A stretch of DNA of 64,000 nt from Earliella scabrosa. Lineage: Eukaryota > Basidiomycota > Agaricomycetes > Polyporales > Polyporaceae. Location: contig JABYQQ010000001.1 in the NCBI GenBank assembly GCA_022605405.1, positions 1,612,001 through 1,676,000 of the forward strand, given 5' to 3'. The notes below the pieces were generated by a model that worked only from the letters and a program-made list of their open reading frames with translations, had not been told where the DNA came from and did not search any database. Below are positions 23,501 through 34,193 of the stretch, in pieces. The position numbers were made by a program, and so were the translations under genes. Numbering within the stretch: the first letter of the stretch is position 1; every line of letters begins with the position of its first letter.

Positions 23501-23792
23501 TAACTCACAAGTACTTGAGATACATACCTTGTTAGTATCGGAGTCGCGAGAAATCATCTCGATGCTCGACGATTTCGGTGAGATAAAGCTTTTGAACTGA
23601 CCTCCGATCTCCGGCTGGCGCGAAGAGAAGGTATGAAGGGGAAGACTCGCCACGATCCTACCCGGGCCAAAGACACTGACTAGTACTACTAAGTAGTAAC
23701 GCCTTACCCTGACGCTGTCATCCAAAGTTCACACAGCCCTGCGCACAGCCAGCCATCTTCTTCCTGATGTTCTTGTCTAATTCAACGTCCAT
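20585..23792 (-). CDS. DUF6535 membrane protein
   Basis: The DUF6535 core is clear. A cytosolic lead-in ends KRWNAELDMLLVF and is spliced to AGLFSTALTAFIVQSYPLLQ. Next comes YAVWINALWFSSLVCTLSAS with VLVKQWL, the RLRQYRYDSLLKWQVPEIIA linker, then hydrophobic segments LQLALALFLAGLLILLW and ILIGGLILFISTTTFLPMFY. A long C-terminal region of several hundred residues (LGSREWKAWRPMMPFVLVVL; VVLWALRYSQLPALVAHMRS) follows, with an acidic, polar tail ending at 20585 after a last GTAAGT intron. This family is greatly expanded in Agaricomycetes and its function is unknown. The start at 23792 is tentative, because exon-like pieces upstream (24138-23950) may belong to this gene. Confidence 0.75.
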
Positions 23793-24354
23793 GATCCGAT
23801 ATAAGGACTAGTCAGTAAGCGGCTTCTGAACGCAACTCATCTCCGAATTGACTGGGAATACGTACTTACTCGCACCATGAGAGCAGTCGACATGTGGCGT
23901 CGGAGACGTCCTGAAGTGCGGGAAAAAGCGGGAAAGCAAGCGTCAATACTCACCCGATTTCATCCGATTGGGGTTGCTCGCAACATCGAGTCCGGCGACA
24001 GGCCTGCAGATCCTCCCGAATCTCTTTGATACCTATCTCACTCACTCCAGCTAGCATGAATGATGATTGTCGCATACACGACGCACTTACGCCACCTTTT
24101 AACTGCTCCATCGTGCCCATTCTGTCATTCAGACTCACTAACTAGTACTAACCCCTTTGATCCGCATTGATTCTAGGTCAGTCATGATTGTGAGGGCCTG
24201 CGAGCGGTGCGTCCGAGCCACAAGTCGTAGCTGAGCATCCTGCACGCTCCGAACTCAGACTGGACAACGCTATAGACGCCACTTCCCGGTAAGTTTATGT
24301 TTCATGTTGCTTCAGAGGTTTTGCTGACGACAAATACTGGGCAGCAATCTCGGG
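23793..24354. other. Intergenic or 5' exons of the DUF6535 gene
   Basis: On the minus strand a frame near 24120-23955 reads plausible short exons (MGTMEQLKGG; IKEIREDLQACRRT) bounded by GTAAGT and GTGAGT donors. I cannot connect it with confidence to the DUF6535 gene. The rest shows no gene. Confidence 0.35.
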
Positions 24355-25626
24355 ATGGCTGACGGAGAAACTCGTAGCAATCCTGGTCTCCCGCGGTTGT
24401 CCGTTCTTCCCGTAAGCGGCCGGGGAATGGTCGACCGTCTATCCGTCGAAATATGGCAAGTCATCATGCGCCAACTAGTATCCGACGACGCCGACCGGGA
24501 AGGCACTCGCACACTGGGAAGGTTGACGTACCTGTGCAGGTGGCTCCAGAGCATTGCCACACATACGCTCTACCATCCAGTCGTCATCGGGCCCAGCGAC
24601 AGTCAAATCCGCACCTTCAAGGCACTCGTCTCGTCATCCAGGCATCGTGCGACTGCTGTGCGTGCCTTGAGGATCCTAGGCAGCTTTGCCGATGCGGCTC
24701 TGTTATGCGAGCTTTTTGCGCGTCTGGTTAACCTCGCCGACCTGTCTTGGGAGTACCCTTGGCTCTCTGCGCTCCTGTGCGTATCGCAGAAGCTCCGGAC
24801 GTTTTGTACCACCACGTATGGATTGGACAAGCTGACGCATCTCTGCTTCATGATGGGTCACACTCAGGGCGGCGATCCCAGGGACAGGCCACCGCAGCTA
24901 TTTCCTGAGCTACGGACGTTGTATGTCGAGGGCGTTGGACCCTCGGTTCCCAATCACCGGATCTTCCAGCTCCTCCCCAGTCCGTTGCGACATCCATGTT
25001 GCATCACACATCTTTCCTTACGCAACCCGGCTGCCCCAGTCAACGTGGCAATCGAGGAGTTCGCTAGGGTGTTCGGTCACCGCCTGGTTTCGCTCAAGAT
25101 CACCCTCCACTGGACGACTCCCGTCGACTCGCGCTTGTTTCCTACGCGCATCCTGCAAGGGACGTCACTCCCGAAGCTGAAGCATCTAGAGTTGATTGAG
25201 GACGACTGCCCCTACTTTGAGATGCAGGTCAGTTTCATCCGATTGCCTATTTTAATCCTTCTGACTGACCGACTCGACCTACACGATCTCCAGAAGGGCG
25301 AGACGTCCTACGTGTTCTGCAACCACAACTTCCGCTCGTGTCCGAACCTCAAGACCTTCGTATGGCGCTGGTCTCCCTACCAAATGGAGAGGCTGAAGGA
25401 GTTTGACGAGCGGATCGCCGTCCGCACGTTCCTCCTCTGGTTCCAATCTTCTTTGTTCTGTTCTTGGCCGCGTTTGGAGCGGTTCGAGCGTTCAGTGCTT
25501 CCAGATGACACGCAGGCGGTCAGAGGGGTCACTCATTGTGCATTCACCCGAGGAAGCACCGCCATTTGTAGCTTGGTCGGGGTACCAAGTTGGTATGATG
25601 ATGCACAGTGGCTAAGGGCCAAATAG
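24355..25626 (+). CDS. F-box-like protein, FPVEIW family copy 4
   Basis: Two exons around an intron at 25228-25293. The intron is 66 bases long, a multiple of three without stops, so unspliced RNA would also stay open. The N-terminus is disordered, then MVDRLSVEIWQVIMRQLV (F-box-like, less conserved than other copies), TYLCRWLQSIATHTLYHPVV and RHRATAVRALRILGS. Leucine-rich strands lead to LPKLKHLELIEDD before the intron. The last exon has LKTFVWRWSPYQM, PRLERFERSVLPDD, CAFTRGS and WYDDAQWLRAK. It is intact and probably expressed. The role is inferred as an SCF receptor. It is the only copy in this part of the window, on the plus strand between the DUF6535 gene and the F-box/WD40 gene. Confidence 0.82.
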   Translation: MADGETRSNPGLPRLSVLPVSGRGMVDRLSVEIWQVIMRQLVSDDADREGTRTLGRLTYLCRWLQSIATHTLYHPVVIGPSDSQIRTFKALVSSSRHRATAVRALRILGSFADAALLCELFARLVNLADLSWEYPWLSALLCVSQKLRTFCTTTYGLDKLTHLCFMMGHTQGGDPRDRPPQLFPELRTLYVEGVGPSVPNHRIFQLLPSPLRHPCCITHLSLRNPAAPVNVAIEEFARVFGHRLVSLKITLHWTTPVDSRLFPTRILQGTSLPKLKHLELIEDDCPYFEMQVSFIRLPILILLTDRLDLHDLQKGETSYVFCNHNFRSCPNLKTFVWRWSPYQMERLKEFDERIAVRTFLLWFQSSLFCSWPRLERFERSVLPDDTQAVRGVTHCAFTRGSTAICSLVGVPSWYDDAQWLRAK

Positions 25627-26015
25627 CGAGGTGACCGTTGACCGTTGTACACGCGAACTCCATGGCGCGTACTATGATTAAGGTCACCGGCGCACAGGGC
25701 GCGTAGATACCAGTCGGAGTCACAGCACTCGCAGCTCGTGACAATGATATGGCGCTGTCGCCGATTTAACCATAGTTCATGAACGGGCGAAATCAAGTGC
25801 GATATTCAGCCCGCGATATCTTTGAATCTTGCAAGGTACAACGATATCAACGGCCACAGGTTCAGTACGTCTATGGAACAGATTGCTAGGGCATAACAGC
25901 GCATCAAAGCCGCAGTACTAGACTTGCCGTATACAGTACAATTATTCAGACACTTGGAACACAACGTTCAATAGCAATCTTCAGACACAGTACGAACAGA
26001 CAGCCAACCTCACCA
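25627..26015. other. Intergenic between convergent genes
   Basis: No coding frame is supported. It holds the 3' flanks of F-box-like copy 4 and the F-box/WD40-type gene. Confidence 0.5.
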
Positions 26016-27811
26016 TCATATATCGAATCGCCTGATCTCCACACCACGCGCGCTCGAAGTGACGATCCGCCGGTCGTCGAACACCACCGTCCCCCGCGCC
26101 CCACTCGCCATCCGCCGCATCACGTCGCTCCACGCTTCCGCCCCCTCCTCGTCCGCATCGTCGACGGAGGTCTCGGAAATCCCGCTGCTGACTTCCGTGC
26201 CCGTCCCAGCCTCGATATCCCATACCCACAGGCTGCCGTTCACACCGAGACTCACGCACCGCCCGTCAGCCAGGGCCAGCGCCGACACGGGTCCGATCTG
26301 CCCGTGGAGCGTGCGCACGAAGGTGAGCGACGGCGAGGACGAGCTCGACAGGGACGAGGGCAGGTGGAGGCGATACAGCTGCAAGCCCGAGGCACTGTGC
26401 AAGCTCGAGGACGTGTACCCGCCCGACGACGGGGACGAGGGCGGGGACGACGTGTCGGCACTCGCACTTGACGCGACGAGCTCCGAAGGCAACTTCTGTC
26501 CCGGCGCGAGCACGACCCACTTCCCGTCCGTCTGCGTGTCTGCGACGCGCGCGACCTTCCGGCTCCACTGCTCGCGCACGGCGCGCATCTTCTGCTCGTC
26601 CACCCAGCCTTGAGGTACGTCGATCGCCCGGGCCGTGCGCGTGTTCGTTACGACCATGCGCTCCGAGCCCGAGTTCGAGATCATGAGCTCGGTCGCGCCG
26701 ACTGTCCAGTGTTCGGGATAGACGGGGATCGCGTACGCGAGGACCAGCTTGTAAGTCGAGGGCGTGGGCGTGGAGAGAACGAGGGAGCTGGGCGGATACG
26801 AGGTGAAGGACGATAGGGTCTGCGTGTGCGTGACCGTGTGATCTGTGAGGTCGTAGAGCGATAGGTGGAATGTCTGGGAAAGAGTGACAAGCAGTGGATG
26901 GTGGTACACAGCCTGGACGATGGGAGCCGTGCGGGTGCTTCTGCGTGACGGCACGAATGTGAAGAGTCGGGATGAGGCCGCAGGTGTCTGGTGATCTATG
27001 TTGTACAAGGAGAACTCCCCAGTCGAGAGGAAACAGGCGAGCCGACCATGGAACCCTGTTGCTGGTGGTGATTGGTCTAAAGCCAATGCTGTGATGCGCG
27101 GTGAGGTGTCAGGGCGACTGGACGGACAGAACAGTGTGTGTGGCATGTGCGCCGGGGAGGACAGCAGGATGGCTGGCTTGGAGGTCGGCTTGGAGTGGGC
27201 AGCAACGAGGACGTTGCCTGCAAGTAGGACATGAGTGTCATGTAGATGGGCCGACTCGGAGAAAAGGAGAGAGGTATTCGATATGAAAACCTGCTCAGTC
27301 GAGCAACGACCTACGGGAGACTCAACGCTCGGAACACAGTATAATGAACAGGAGGATACACACCTGTGCGCCAGTTAGAACTGATCCGGAACATCCACTT
27401 CCAATCCCTCAAATCCGTCTGGAGAGCTCTTCCGGGCAATGGCCTGATGTCCCTTCCATCCCCTCTTCCAATGAACCCCCTGGCGCCGCGCAGACGCATC
27501 CTACCATACTGGTTGATGTATAGAGACTTCCAGAGCTACTTTGCGGTCAACGTTGACGGTCTCTCGTATTCGCGAGTGTCATGGGTATGTACCTGGTTGT
27601 CGAGAGATAGCCTTGAGAGGTTCCGATTGGTGCGTTGCACAGCGCAAAGGTCCGTCCAGGAAAGATGGGACAGAATGAGGAGAACAATCTCGTCAACTAG
27701 TAAGCTGTCGAATGTCGGACGAGATCCATGAGTAGCTAGGGGTGTGTCTGCGCTGGTATGCAATCTCTTTGACGGGGGCAGGGGTGGAGAATAGAGTGCA
27801 TGCTTCGACAT
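26016..27811 (-). CDS. F-box protein with a beta-propeller-like C-terminus
   Basis: The ATG at 27811 begins about 30 polar residues, followed by the F-box LLVDEIVLLILSHLSWTDLC and AVQRTNRNLSRLSLD. After an intron comes LWKSLYINQYGRMRLRGARG, the usual helix after an F-box, and DLRDWKWMFRISSNWRTG. After one or two more introns a single large exon (about 27145 to 26016) carries WD40-like strands: ITALALDQSP, GRLACFLSTGEFSLYNID, IVQAVYHHPLLVTLSQTFHL with LSLYDL, and late HGQIGPVSALALADGRCVSL with NGSLWVWDIE. It ends VVFDDRRIVTSSARGVEIRR. This architecture suggests an SCF substrate receptor reminiscent of yeast F-box/WD40 proteins. The substrate is unknown, and several blades are degenerate. Confidence 0.78.
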
Positions 27812-27879
27812 TGCCCTCGTAAACGGCTAGAAGGAGGTACGAGAATGACTGGCAATAGCAATAACTAGAGGATCACGTC

Positions 27880-27924
27880 GCAGGAGGCGGAGGAGGACGA
27901 GGAAGACGAGGAGGAGGGCAAGGT
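27880..27924. repeat. Purine tract beside the insertion site
   Basis: A run of GGAGGA/GAAGACGAGG repeats directly abuts the left target duplication of the DUF6589/RecQ element. Confidence 0.6.
27916..27924. repeat. 9 bp target-site duplication, left
   Basis: GGGCAAGGT, identical to 34325-34333 on the other side of the element. Confidence 0.85.
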
Positions 27925-28042
27925 TAGTCTCGTAACCAGCCGATTAGGGCCCGTCCAAAAGAGGCAACGAGAAACGAGACAAGGAAGAGACGGGCCCTAA
28001 TCGTCTGGTGAATTTCGTATAGGCGGGTAGTGGATAGTCACG
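27925..28042. repeat. Left terminal inverted repeat with stem-loop
   Basis: Outer block TAGTCTCGTAACCAGC, then a perfect 15 bp inverted repeat (27941-27955 CGATTAGGGCCCGTC with 27989-28003) closing a 33-base loop that contains CAAAAGAGGCA and GAAACGAGA. The inner block CGTCTGGTGAATTTCG follows. Loop and flanks match the right TIR, while the stem sequence does not. Confidence 0.85.
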
Positions 28043-28194
28043 GTCGTCACGGACGTCACGGACACGTGTCCGCATCTGCTGCCCTCGTTCGCGCGATTGA
28101 ATGCGCTTCGAGTCCTCCATGTACTATACAGCGGGCGCACTCAGCTCATCGTGCCAGCTACAGCAATGAAAGACTTGACTTACGCTCACCCGCG

Positions 28195-30934
28195 ATGTCT
28201 GCGAACGCGTCCGCTGCCACTCCTCGCCCTGTCCCCGAGGCTACTACACCTACTGCCTCGGACACCCGACCGAGCGACTCCGTTGACCCTATTGACCACC
28301 CAGACAGCTCATCAGCCGCGTCGACCGGCCCAACAGTGCATGAGAACGAGCGGGTGGCCAGTGAAGACGGCATGTCACCTCATCATCGCCGCACGAAGTC
28401 CTACAGGGCCTACCATGAAGATCGAGGGACTCTGGTCGACACGGTTCACGCGGTTCTTGGCTATATGCGCGACAAGAAGATCGACCTCCCTTTGCTTCTC
28501 TGGGCTATGAGCTACAACGTCTCGGAGCTGGTACCAGACGAGACTGTCAAATTCGAACGCGTCGCACTGCTCTCTAGCCTCGAGCTTCCTGGCTTGCTCA
28601 AGTCCTGGCACAAGCCTCCGCGCTCTCACGGCCGTGGTATACGGACAAAGGGCGCAGCAGCAGCCGTCGACGACTTTGTCTTGGATCGCGCTGGGGATAT
28701 CTTGGATCAGGAGATGGCCGCGGTTGGAGAATACATGCGCACCTCTGTCGCTGAGCTCTCCGCAGAAGCGCTTCTGTCCATCAAGCTGGCCACAGTCAAG
28801 GAAGAGGTCAAGAAGCGCGCCCCGAACACCTGGAAGTTGCTGCTGCGATGCGCGTGGACCGCGCGCCAGGCGAAGGAGAACAAACTGAAGGATCCGGAGA
28901 CGGTATGCTACGCTGCGATTGATCACTAGTCAGGATTGTGCTTATTTGATGTGACCACAGCCTATTTTGTTCATGATCTCTATGGCGTCGTACACACGCT
29001 CTAACCGCAACAACCTCCTTCAGCGACTGATGGCTATCTACCTCAAGAGCTGCGGCACCTCGGCGAAAGCGTTCGACACACTGAACGCACTTGGCGTCAC
29101 CATGTCACAGAAGTGGGTCTACAACGCTCTTGAGCTCATCTCGGAGAAGAAGCAGGAAGAACTGTGTCGCGATATCGAGCTGTTTCCGTGGCTTGGAATC
29201 CACGACAACGTCAACTTCTCCTTCCGGGTCTTCGAACAGCGCTCGGACCACCACAACCGCTTCGACAGTGGGACTGCCGGTCTTGTTCTCGTCATCAAGG
29301 ACCCGGCTGCCGTCCGCCCAGATGCAGGCGCATATCATGCTCAGCGCGCCCTCGGTTCTCAGACGATCATCACTCCCACCGAGATCTTGAAGCTTGAGAA
29401 GGCTGCTGCGCCTCGTCTTGCTACCCGTGCAGTTGACACCATTCTTCGCATCCTCCTAGACTCCCCTGAGTTCGACTTTTCCACCTACAAGGGCAAGAGC
29501 CATCCTTCCCTCCGTCCGGCTCCGCGACCAGGTCAGCTCCGCGTCGAGGCTGAGGGCAACGTTTCACGCTATCTGCTGAAGACGATCCACGAGGAGGAGG
29601 CTAGCTATGACGGCAACGATCGTGTCATGCGAGAGTGGTTCCGTCAGCTGAAACTGAACAAGCCGGAGAAGGAGAAGCACATTGGTAGAAGCTGTGTCAT
29701 ACCTTGGGTTGGCGACCAGCTCACAGCTTCACGGCTCCGAGGGCTGGCGAACTTCCGGTGCGACGACTTCAACTCCTTTGATCGCCTCGACTGGCTAGTT
29801 CCTACATTTGGCTGGTTCCACCTCACGTTCGCATTCGAGCAGTCTCTTCATACTCAGTACTACGGCACTCGAGCTGGTCTGGGACTGGTACATGCATTCG
29901 ACATTCTCGATCGCCGAGGATTGCAGACTACGTCAACTCAAGGAACGTTCCACCATACCTTCGAAGAGGCGCTCAACCACACCATCGAGGCTCGTATGAG
30001 GGATCTCTGGTGCCTTGTAGGCAAAGTCGACTCTCTTGCTGATCTCAGGTCACGAACGCCGGAGGAACTATGCGCCCTTGCTTCATCTATCCACCGAAAC
30101 TATGCTTCTGCTCTTGCTCTTGCCCAAATGGACGACTTGCAACCCTCCTCCGCTGACAATACTAGTCCAGCCGGCACCTCCGAGTCGGCTACCAGAGCTC
30201 CGCAAGACCCTCTCGTTCGTCAAGGGATCATGTTCAACTGCGACACGCTCGACTACCGCATTCTCTGCGACGCAATCAAGTGCGGCGACGTCCAGACAAT
30301 GGAGGACATGCTTCCCCGGCTTGCCTTTCGCTTCCTCGGTGGTTCGAACAAGAACTACGCAGTGGAGACATGCGAGCTTCTGCAGTCTCTCAACAAAGAA
30401 TGGCCATCAGATCTAAGGCACGTCTGACAGGTATCCGTACCAGTAGCTGACTCAATGTTGGATTGCAGGACATATGTTCGGAAGTACTGCTGGCTTACCA
30501 ACACCAGCGGTGATCCCAACGCATGGCTACCTCACGATCGCGAGATGGAGCACAATGTCGGCGACATCAAGTATACCTATGCTGCAATTGGCCCATTCGC
30601 AACGTGGGAGTATGTCGGGAAGATCTCTCCATCCATCCCGTGTCAGCGCGATGTCAAGGATCACGTCGAGCGCGAGATCAACCACGGTGTTCGAGGAAAG
30701 TCACACACCTCACCGGCGAAGGAGGCCGACGTCGCACGTCTGCAAGCTGTCTACCGTGAAGCGAAGGCACACGTGCCGCAAGCTGGACGCACCTTGAACA
30801 GCAAGGATAAGTTTCCGGACGTCATGGAGAAGGGAGCTCGGGCTCTGGTCTCGGGCAGGGGGTATAGGCGTTGGGCAAAATATCGCATTCAGCGTCGAGT
30901 GTTTAGAGAGGAGGACTGGAACGATTATGTCTAA
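28195..30934 (+). CDS. DUF6589 protein, candidate transposase
   Basis: Three exons: 28195-28901, 28960-30417 and 30469-30934, about 875 residues. The N-terminal 80 residues are disordered. The alpha-helical part (LLLWAMSYNVSELVPDE; LLRCAWTARQAKENKLKDPE) leads into the DUF6589 core: LLQRLMAIYLKSCGTSAKAF, LGIHDNVNFSFRVFEQRSDH, IPWVGDQLTASRLRGLANFR, DDFNSFDRLDWLVPTFGWFH and TYVRKYCWLTNTSGDPNAWL with REMEHNVGDIKY. The acidic residues in IHDN, VGDQLT and MEHNVGD could form a DDE-like triad, which is inference. The second intron starts with GC (AAG|GCACGT), the only non-GT donor I needed. The ATG at 28195 is the first in frame. It ends 29 bases from the helicase stop. The role as transposase is inferred from position only. 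Confidence 0.85.
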
Positions 30935-30963
30935 CACGACGTCTGCAATGTGAATCTTCTGCT

Positions 30964-33900
30964 CTATGTAGGTCCTTGGGGTACTTGCCAGACAAGGGGT
31001 GGAATTGCGCCAGCAGACGTCCCGGGTGTGAAAGTCTCAGGACTTACTGGACCCCCGGGTGGTGCATACATCACGAACGGATCTCCCTCCGTCCGCTGCC
31101 TGACCCGTCGCTTCTGCCCTCCCGGTATGCCAGCTTTTTTTGCGGCCTGTGCTGCCTTCGCTGCCTTCTTCTCCTCGCTCAGCTTCTTCTTCGCTTCCTT
31201 CTCCGCGCGGACGCGCTCATCTACCACTGATAGGATTGTCAGAATCTCAGCGCCATGGTCAGCTGCAAATGGCCACCGGGGCACGGCAGCTTCGATGTCT
31301 GCAACCGTTCGAAGGCGTGCTTGAGACGCCAGTGTCGTGAGGGTCTTGTCCGGTAGGAGAATGAGATAGCTGAACCGGCACATATGGTAGTCCCGGAGCC
31401 ATGTCTGCATCCGCCAGCGCACGAGGCGTGCTCGACATGCGAGTAGATGGTTTCCGCGACGGGTACCGGGTGGGCGCGGAGTGGCACTAGCAGGATGTGA
31501 AGAGGAGTCCTTGGTACAAGGAGATGCTACGTCCTCGCTGTCGCCCTCGGCCGTTGTGTCATGCAGCTCGTCCTCGTACTCTTCGTCTGCGGCCTCCTCT
31601 CCGGTGTCCATGCTACCTGTGATACGCTCGATCATGCGGAGAACATCGCGCTCGCGTTGAGTGAGTGGCAGACCGCTTTGGACCTTCTGTCGAATGCAGT
31701 TATCGCAGCATGGGAATTGGTCTGGCAACGTCATCAGCATGAGAAGTAACCGATGGAAGATGATATGGGCGCACCGGGCCACCCAAACGCCACACGAGGT
31801 GGATTATCAAAATACTTGTCTGCTATCTCCCGCCGGCAGCTCTGTATGTCCGCCCAGCTTCGCATTCCATCCTCAGCCTTCTTCTGGTACTCGATTGCAC
31901 CCGAGGAAATGACCTCCGCGGAAGAAACGACTGGAGAGAGTGCACTGTCGTGGTTGGCGTCTGCCATCTCCACATCGCCGTCGGTGCCATTTCCGAAATA
32001 CGGTATAGTGGTAGGCGATATAGGTACTCCATCGGCTGACCGCTTCGTGCCTTGCCAATGTTTCTGAGAGGGATAAGAACGAGCAGACATAGATTACAAA
32101 GTAGTGCACTCACCGGGTTCGATGCGGCGTGCGGTGCATCCGCACTGGCAGCAGACTCTCGCGCCTCGAGACTCATACCCTCCGCATGCCCAACAGACCC
32201 TACGCCCACAGAGTCCTCCGAAGCCAGCAGCTCCCTTGCATCACCTGCACGCTCACTTGCTGCGCTATCCCTTGCTGCCAGTGCATCTTTCTCGCCTCTC
32301 GCTTTCGTCGCGCCCGTCTCATCGCCGTCACCCTTCGTGCCCTTGCCCTTCGTGCCCTTGCCCTTCGTGCCCTTCTTACTTGTGCCCTTCGCCGTATTCT
32401 TCGTACACTTGGCGTTCGGCGTGGGTTTCACGGACTTTGTGGGCTTTTTGCGGTTTCCGTTGCCTCTGTCCTCCGTACCCTGCGCTCCGGCTGTTGAGGT
32501 CCTTGCATCCGTCGTGGCATCAGCGCCGTTCGTGGCGCTTTTCTCGGCATCCGGGGCGGTAGTGGTAGATGCCCCGTCTCGAGCGGTGCTGACGTCCTGA
32601 TGCAAACCATCTTCGACGTCCGACGAAGTCTCGATGACATCAGGATGGACCGGCGGCGGGGCGGCTTTCTTAGATGATGGCGGCACTTTGATCTGAAAGA
32701 TGCTGGGCTCGACGAGCAAGATGGCCATGGCAGGCTGTCCAGCACGCCCGGCACGTCCCGCGCGTTGCATCCAGACAGACAGAGAGCTGGCGGCCAGGAA
32801 TTGAACCGAGATATCGATATCTGGAATGTCCATACCCTGCAAATATAATTCATCAATTCCGAACTATCACTGCAGAGCGAATAGCATACCATGCCTGCAG
32901 CCTCTGTAGCGCACAGAATATTAACTTCGCCCTCACGGAACTTGCACATGACACGCCGCCGTGCTCGCTGCCCACGCCCGGCGTGCAGAAAGTCAATTTG
33001 AGTGCTCACGTCCTCAGGCACGGACTCCCGGAGATACCGGTAGGCTGAGAATGCTAGATCCCGGGTGTTGAAGAAAATGATGGTGCGCGTGAGCTTACCG
33101 CCTGTGCGGATATCGCGCGTCATGAAGTCGAGAACCGGGAGGGATGATTGCGCAGCTCGCAACCGATGGACTATGGGTGTGATGTTGGGACGATCGTTAC
33201 CGAGGTTCACCAAGTAAGTTGTAGACTCGCTGAACTCGAGCTGCGTGAATACAGCCCTGAGCATGAAGGGCGGGAGTGTGGCTGAAGTGAGAAGAAAGGC
33301 CTTGCGACCGCCGACGAAGCTCCGCATACTGCAGAGCTCGCTGAACTTCTTACGGAAGCTATCGCCCCACTGCGAGACACAATGCGCTTCGTCAATCACA
33401 AGGTAGAGCACATCGCGCATGAACGCCGGGTTCTTGATGAGCGTTGAGAACAACGGGTGTTCGAGACACATCTCAGGCGATGTGATCAGGACGCGGAACG
33501 CTTTCGCGTTGACTCGCTACTCGTGCATAAGCTCACCGTAACTACTAGAGCAGATGATGAACCCACTCACATTGTGCAGACTCTTCCCATAGGCCTCCCC
33601 GTTGATCGCTGTGGCAGCCAGACCCATGCTCTCAAATCTCCGTGCCTATGCCGCCAATTCACGTCAACCGTCTCTTATTCAAGTTGGATGATACTCACCT
33701 GGTCTCGTTCGAGCTCATTGAGCGGGGATATAATGATGACCATCTTCGTCTTGGCCTTGTCTAATAGCAGCGGCATGACGAAGGGCATAGTTTTGCCCGC
33801 CCCAGTGCCCGCTATAACCGCCGTGTCCAGTCCAAGAAGAAGGGCCTCTGCAACGTCTACCTGCCAACCATACGGCACCCTTCCTCCAAACGCCTCCGCA

Positions 33901-34052
33901 AATGTCCTGATGATCTCGTCACGAACCTCCTGCGAGTTGTAGCCGCGTTCCTTCGCAGCAAAATCGCGAGCACTCTCCAGCAGTCTCGCTGAATGCTCTA
34001 TGCGCTGCGCGTGCGTGCTTGCTGTGTCGGATGTGCTAGCAGGCAGGTCCAT
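30964..34052 (-). CDS. RecQ-type DNA helicase of the element
   Basis: Multi-exon gene starting at the ATG at 34052. Superfamily 2 motifs are all visible: FGGRVPYGWQVDVAEALLLG, Walker A AGTGAGKTMPFVMP, ISPLNELERDQ, VLITSPEM, DEAH in VIDEAHCVSQWGDSFRKKF (a RecQ signature), SATLPPF, TIIFFNTRD, CATEAAGMGMDIPDI and VWMQRAGRAGRAG. A RecQ-like zinc region follows as SCRREIADKYFDNPP and CCDNC. It is separated from the core by an insertion of about 170 residues rich in A, S, T and K, with KGTKGKGTKGKGTKG. The C-terminus has a Lys/Ala helix (KEAKKKLSEEKKAAKAAQAA). The expected activity is 3'-5' ATP-dependent DNA unwinding. Its enclosure by the TIRs and convergence with the DUF6589 gene suggest a job in transposition. 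Confidence 0.85.
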
Positions 34053-34193
34053 GTAGGAAGAGCAAAGTAAAGAAGATATATTCGAGCATTGCACGGCGGA
34101 TGGACAAGGAGAGAGCTGACAGTGACCGAGTTGCCAGCAAAGTCGATGGACGTCAAGGGAGAACGCTCGGGCCGGTGGGCGCTTGCCGCGGAG

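Noticed and set aside
24180..24240. tRNA-like sequence (GTGCGTCCGAGCCACAAG)
   Set aside because: No cloverleaf can be formed.
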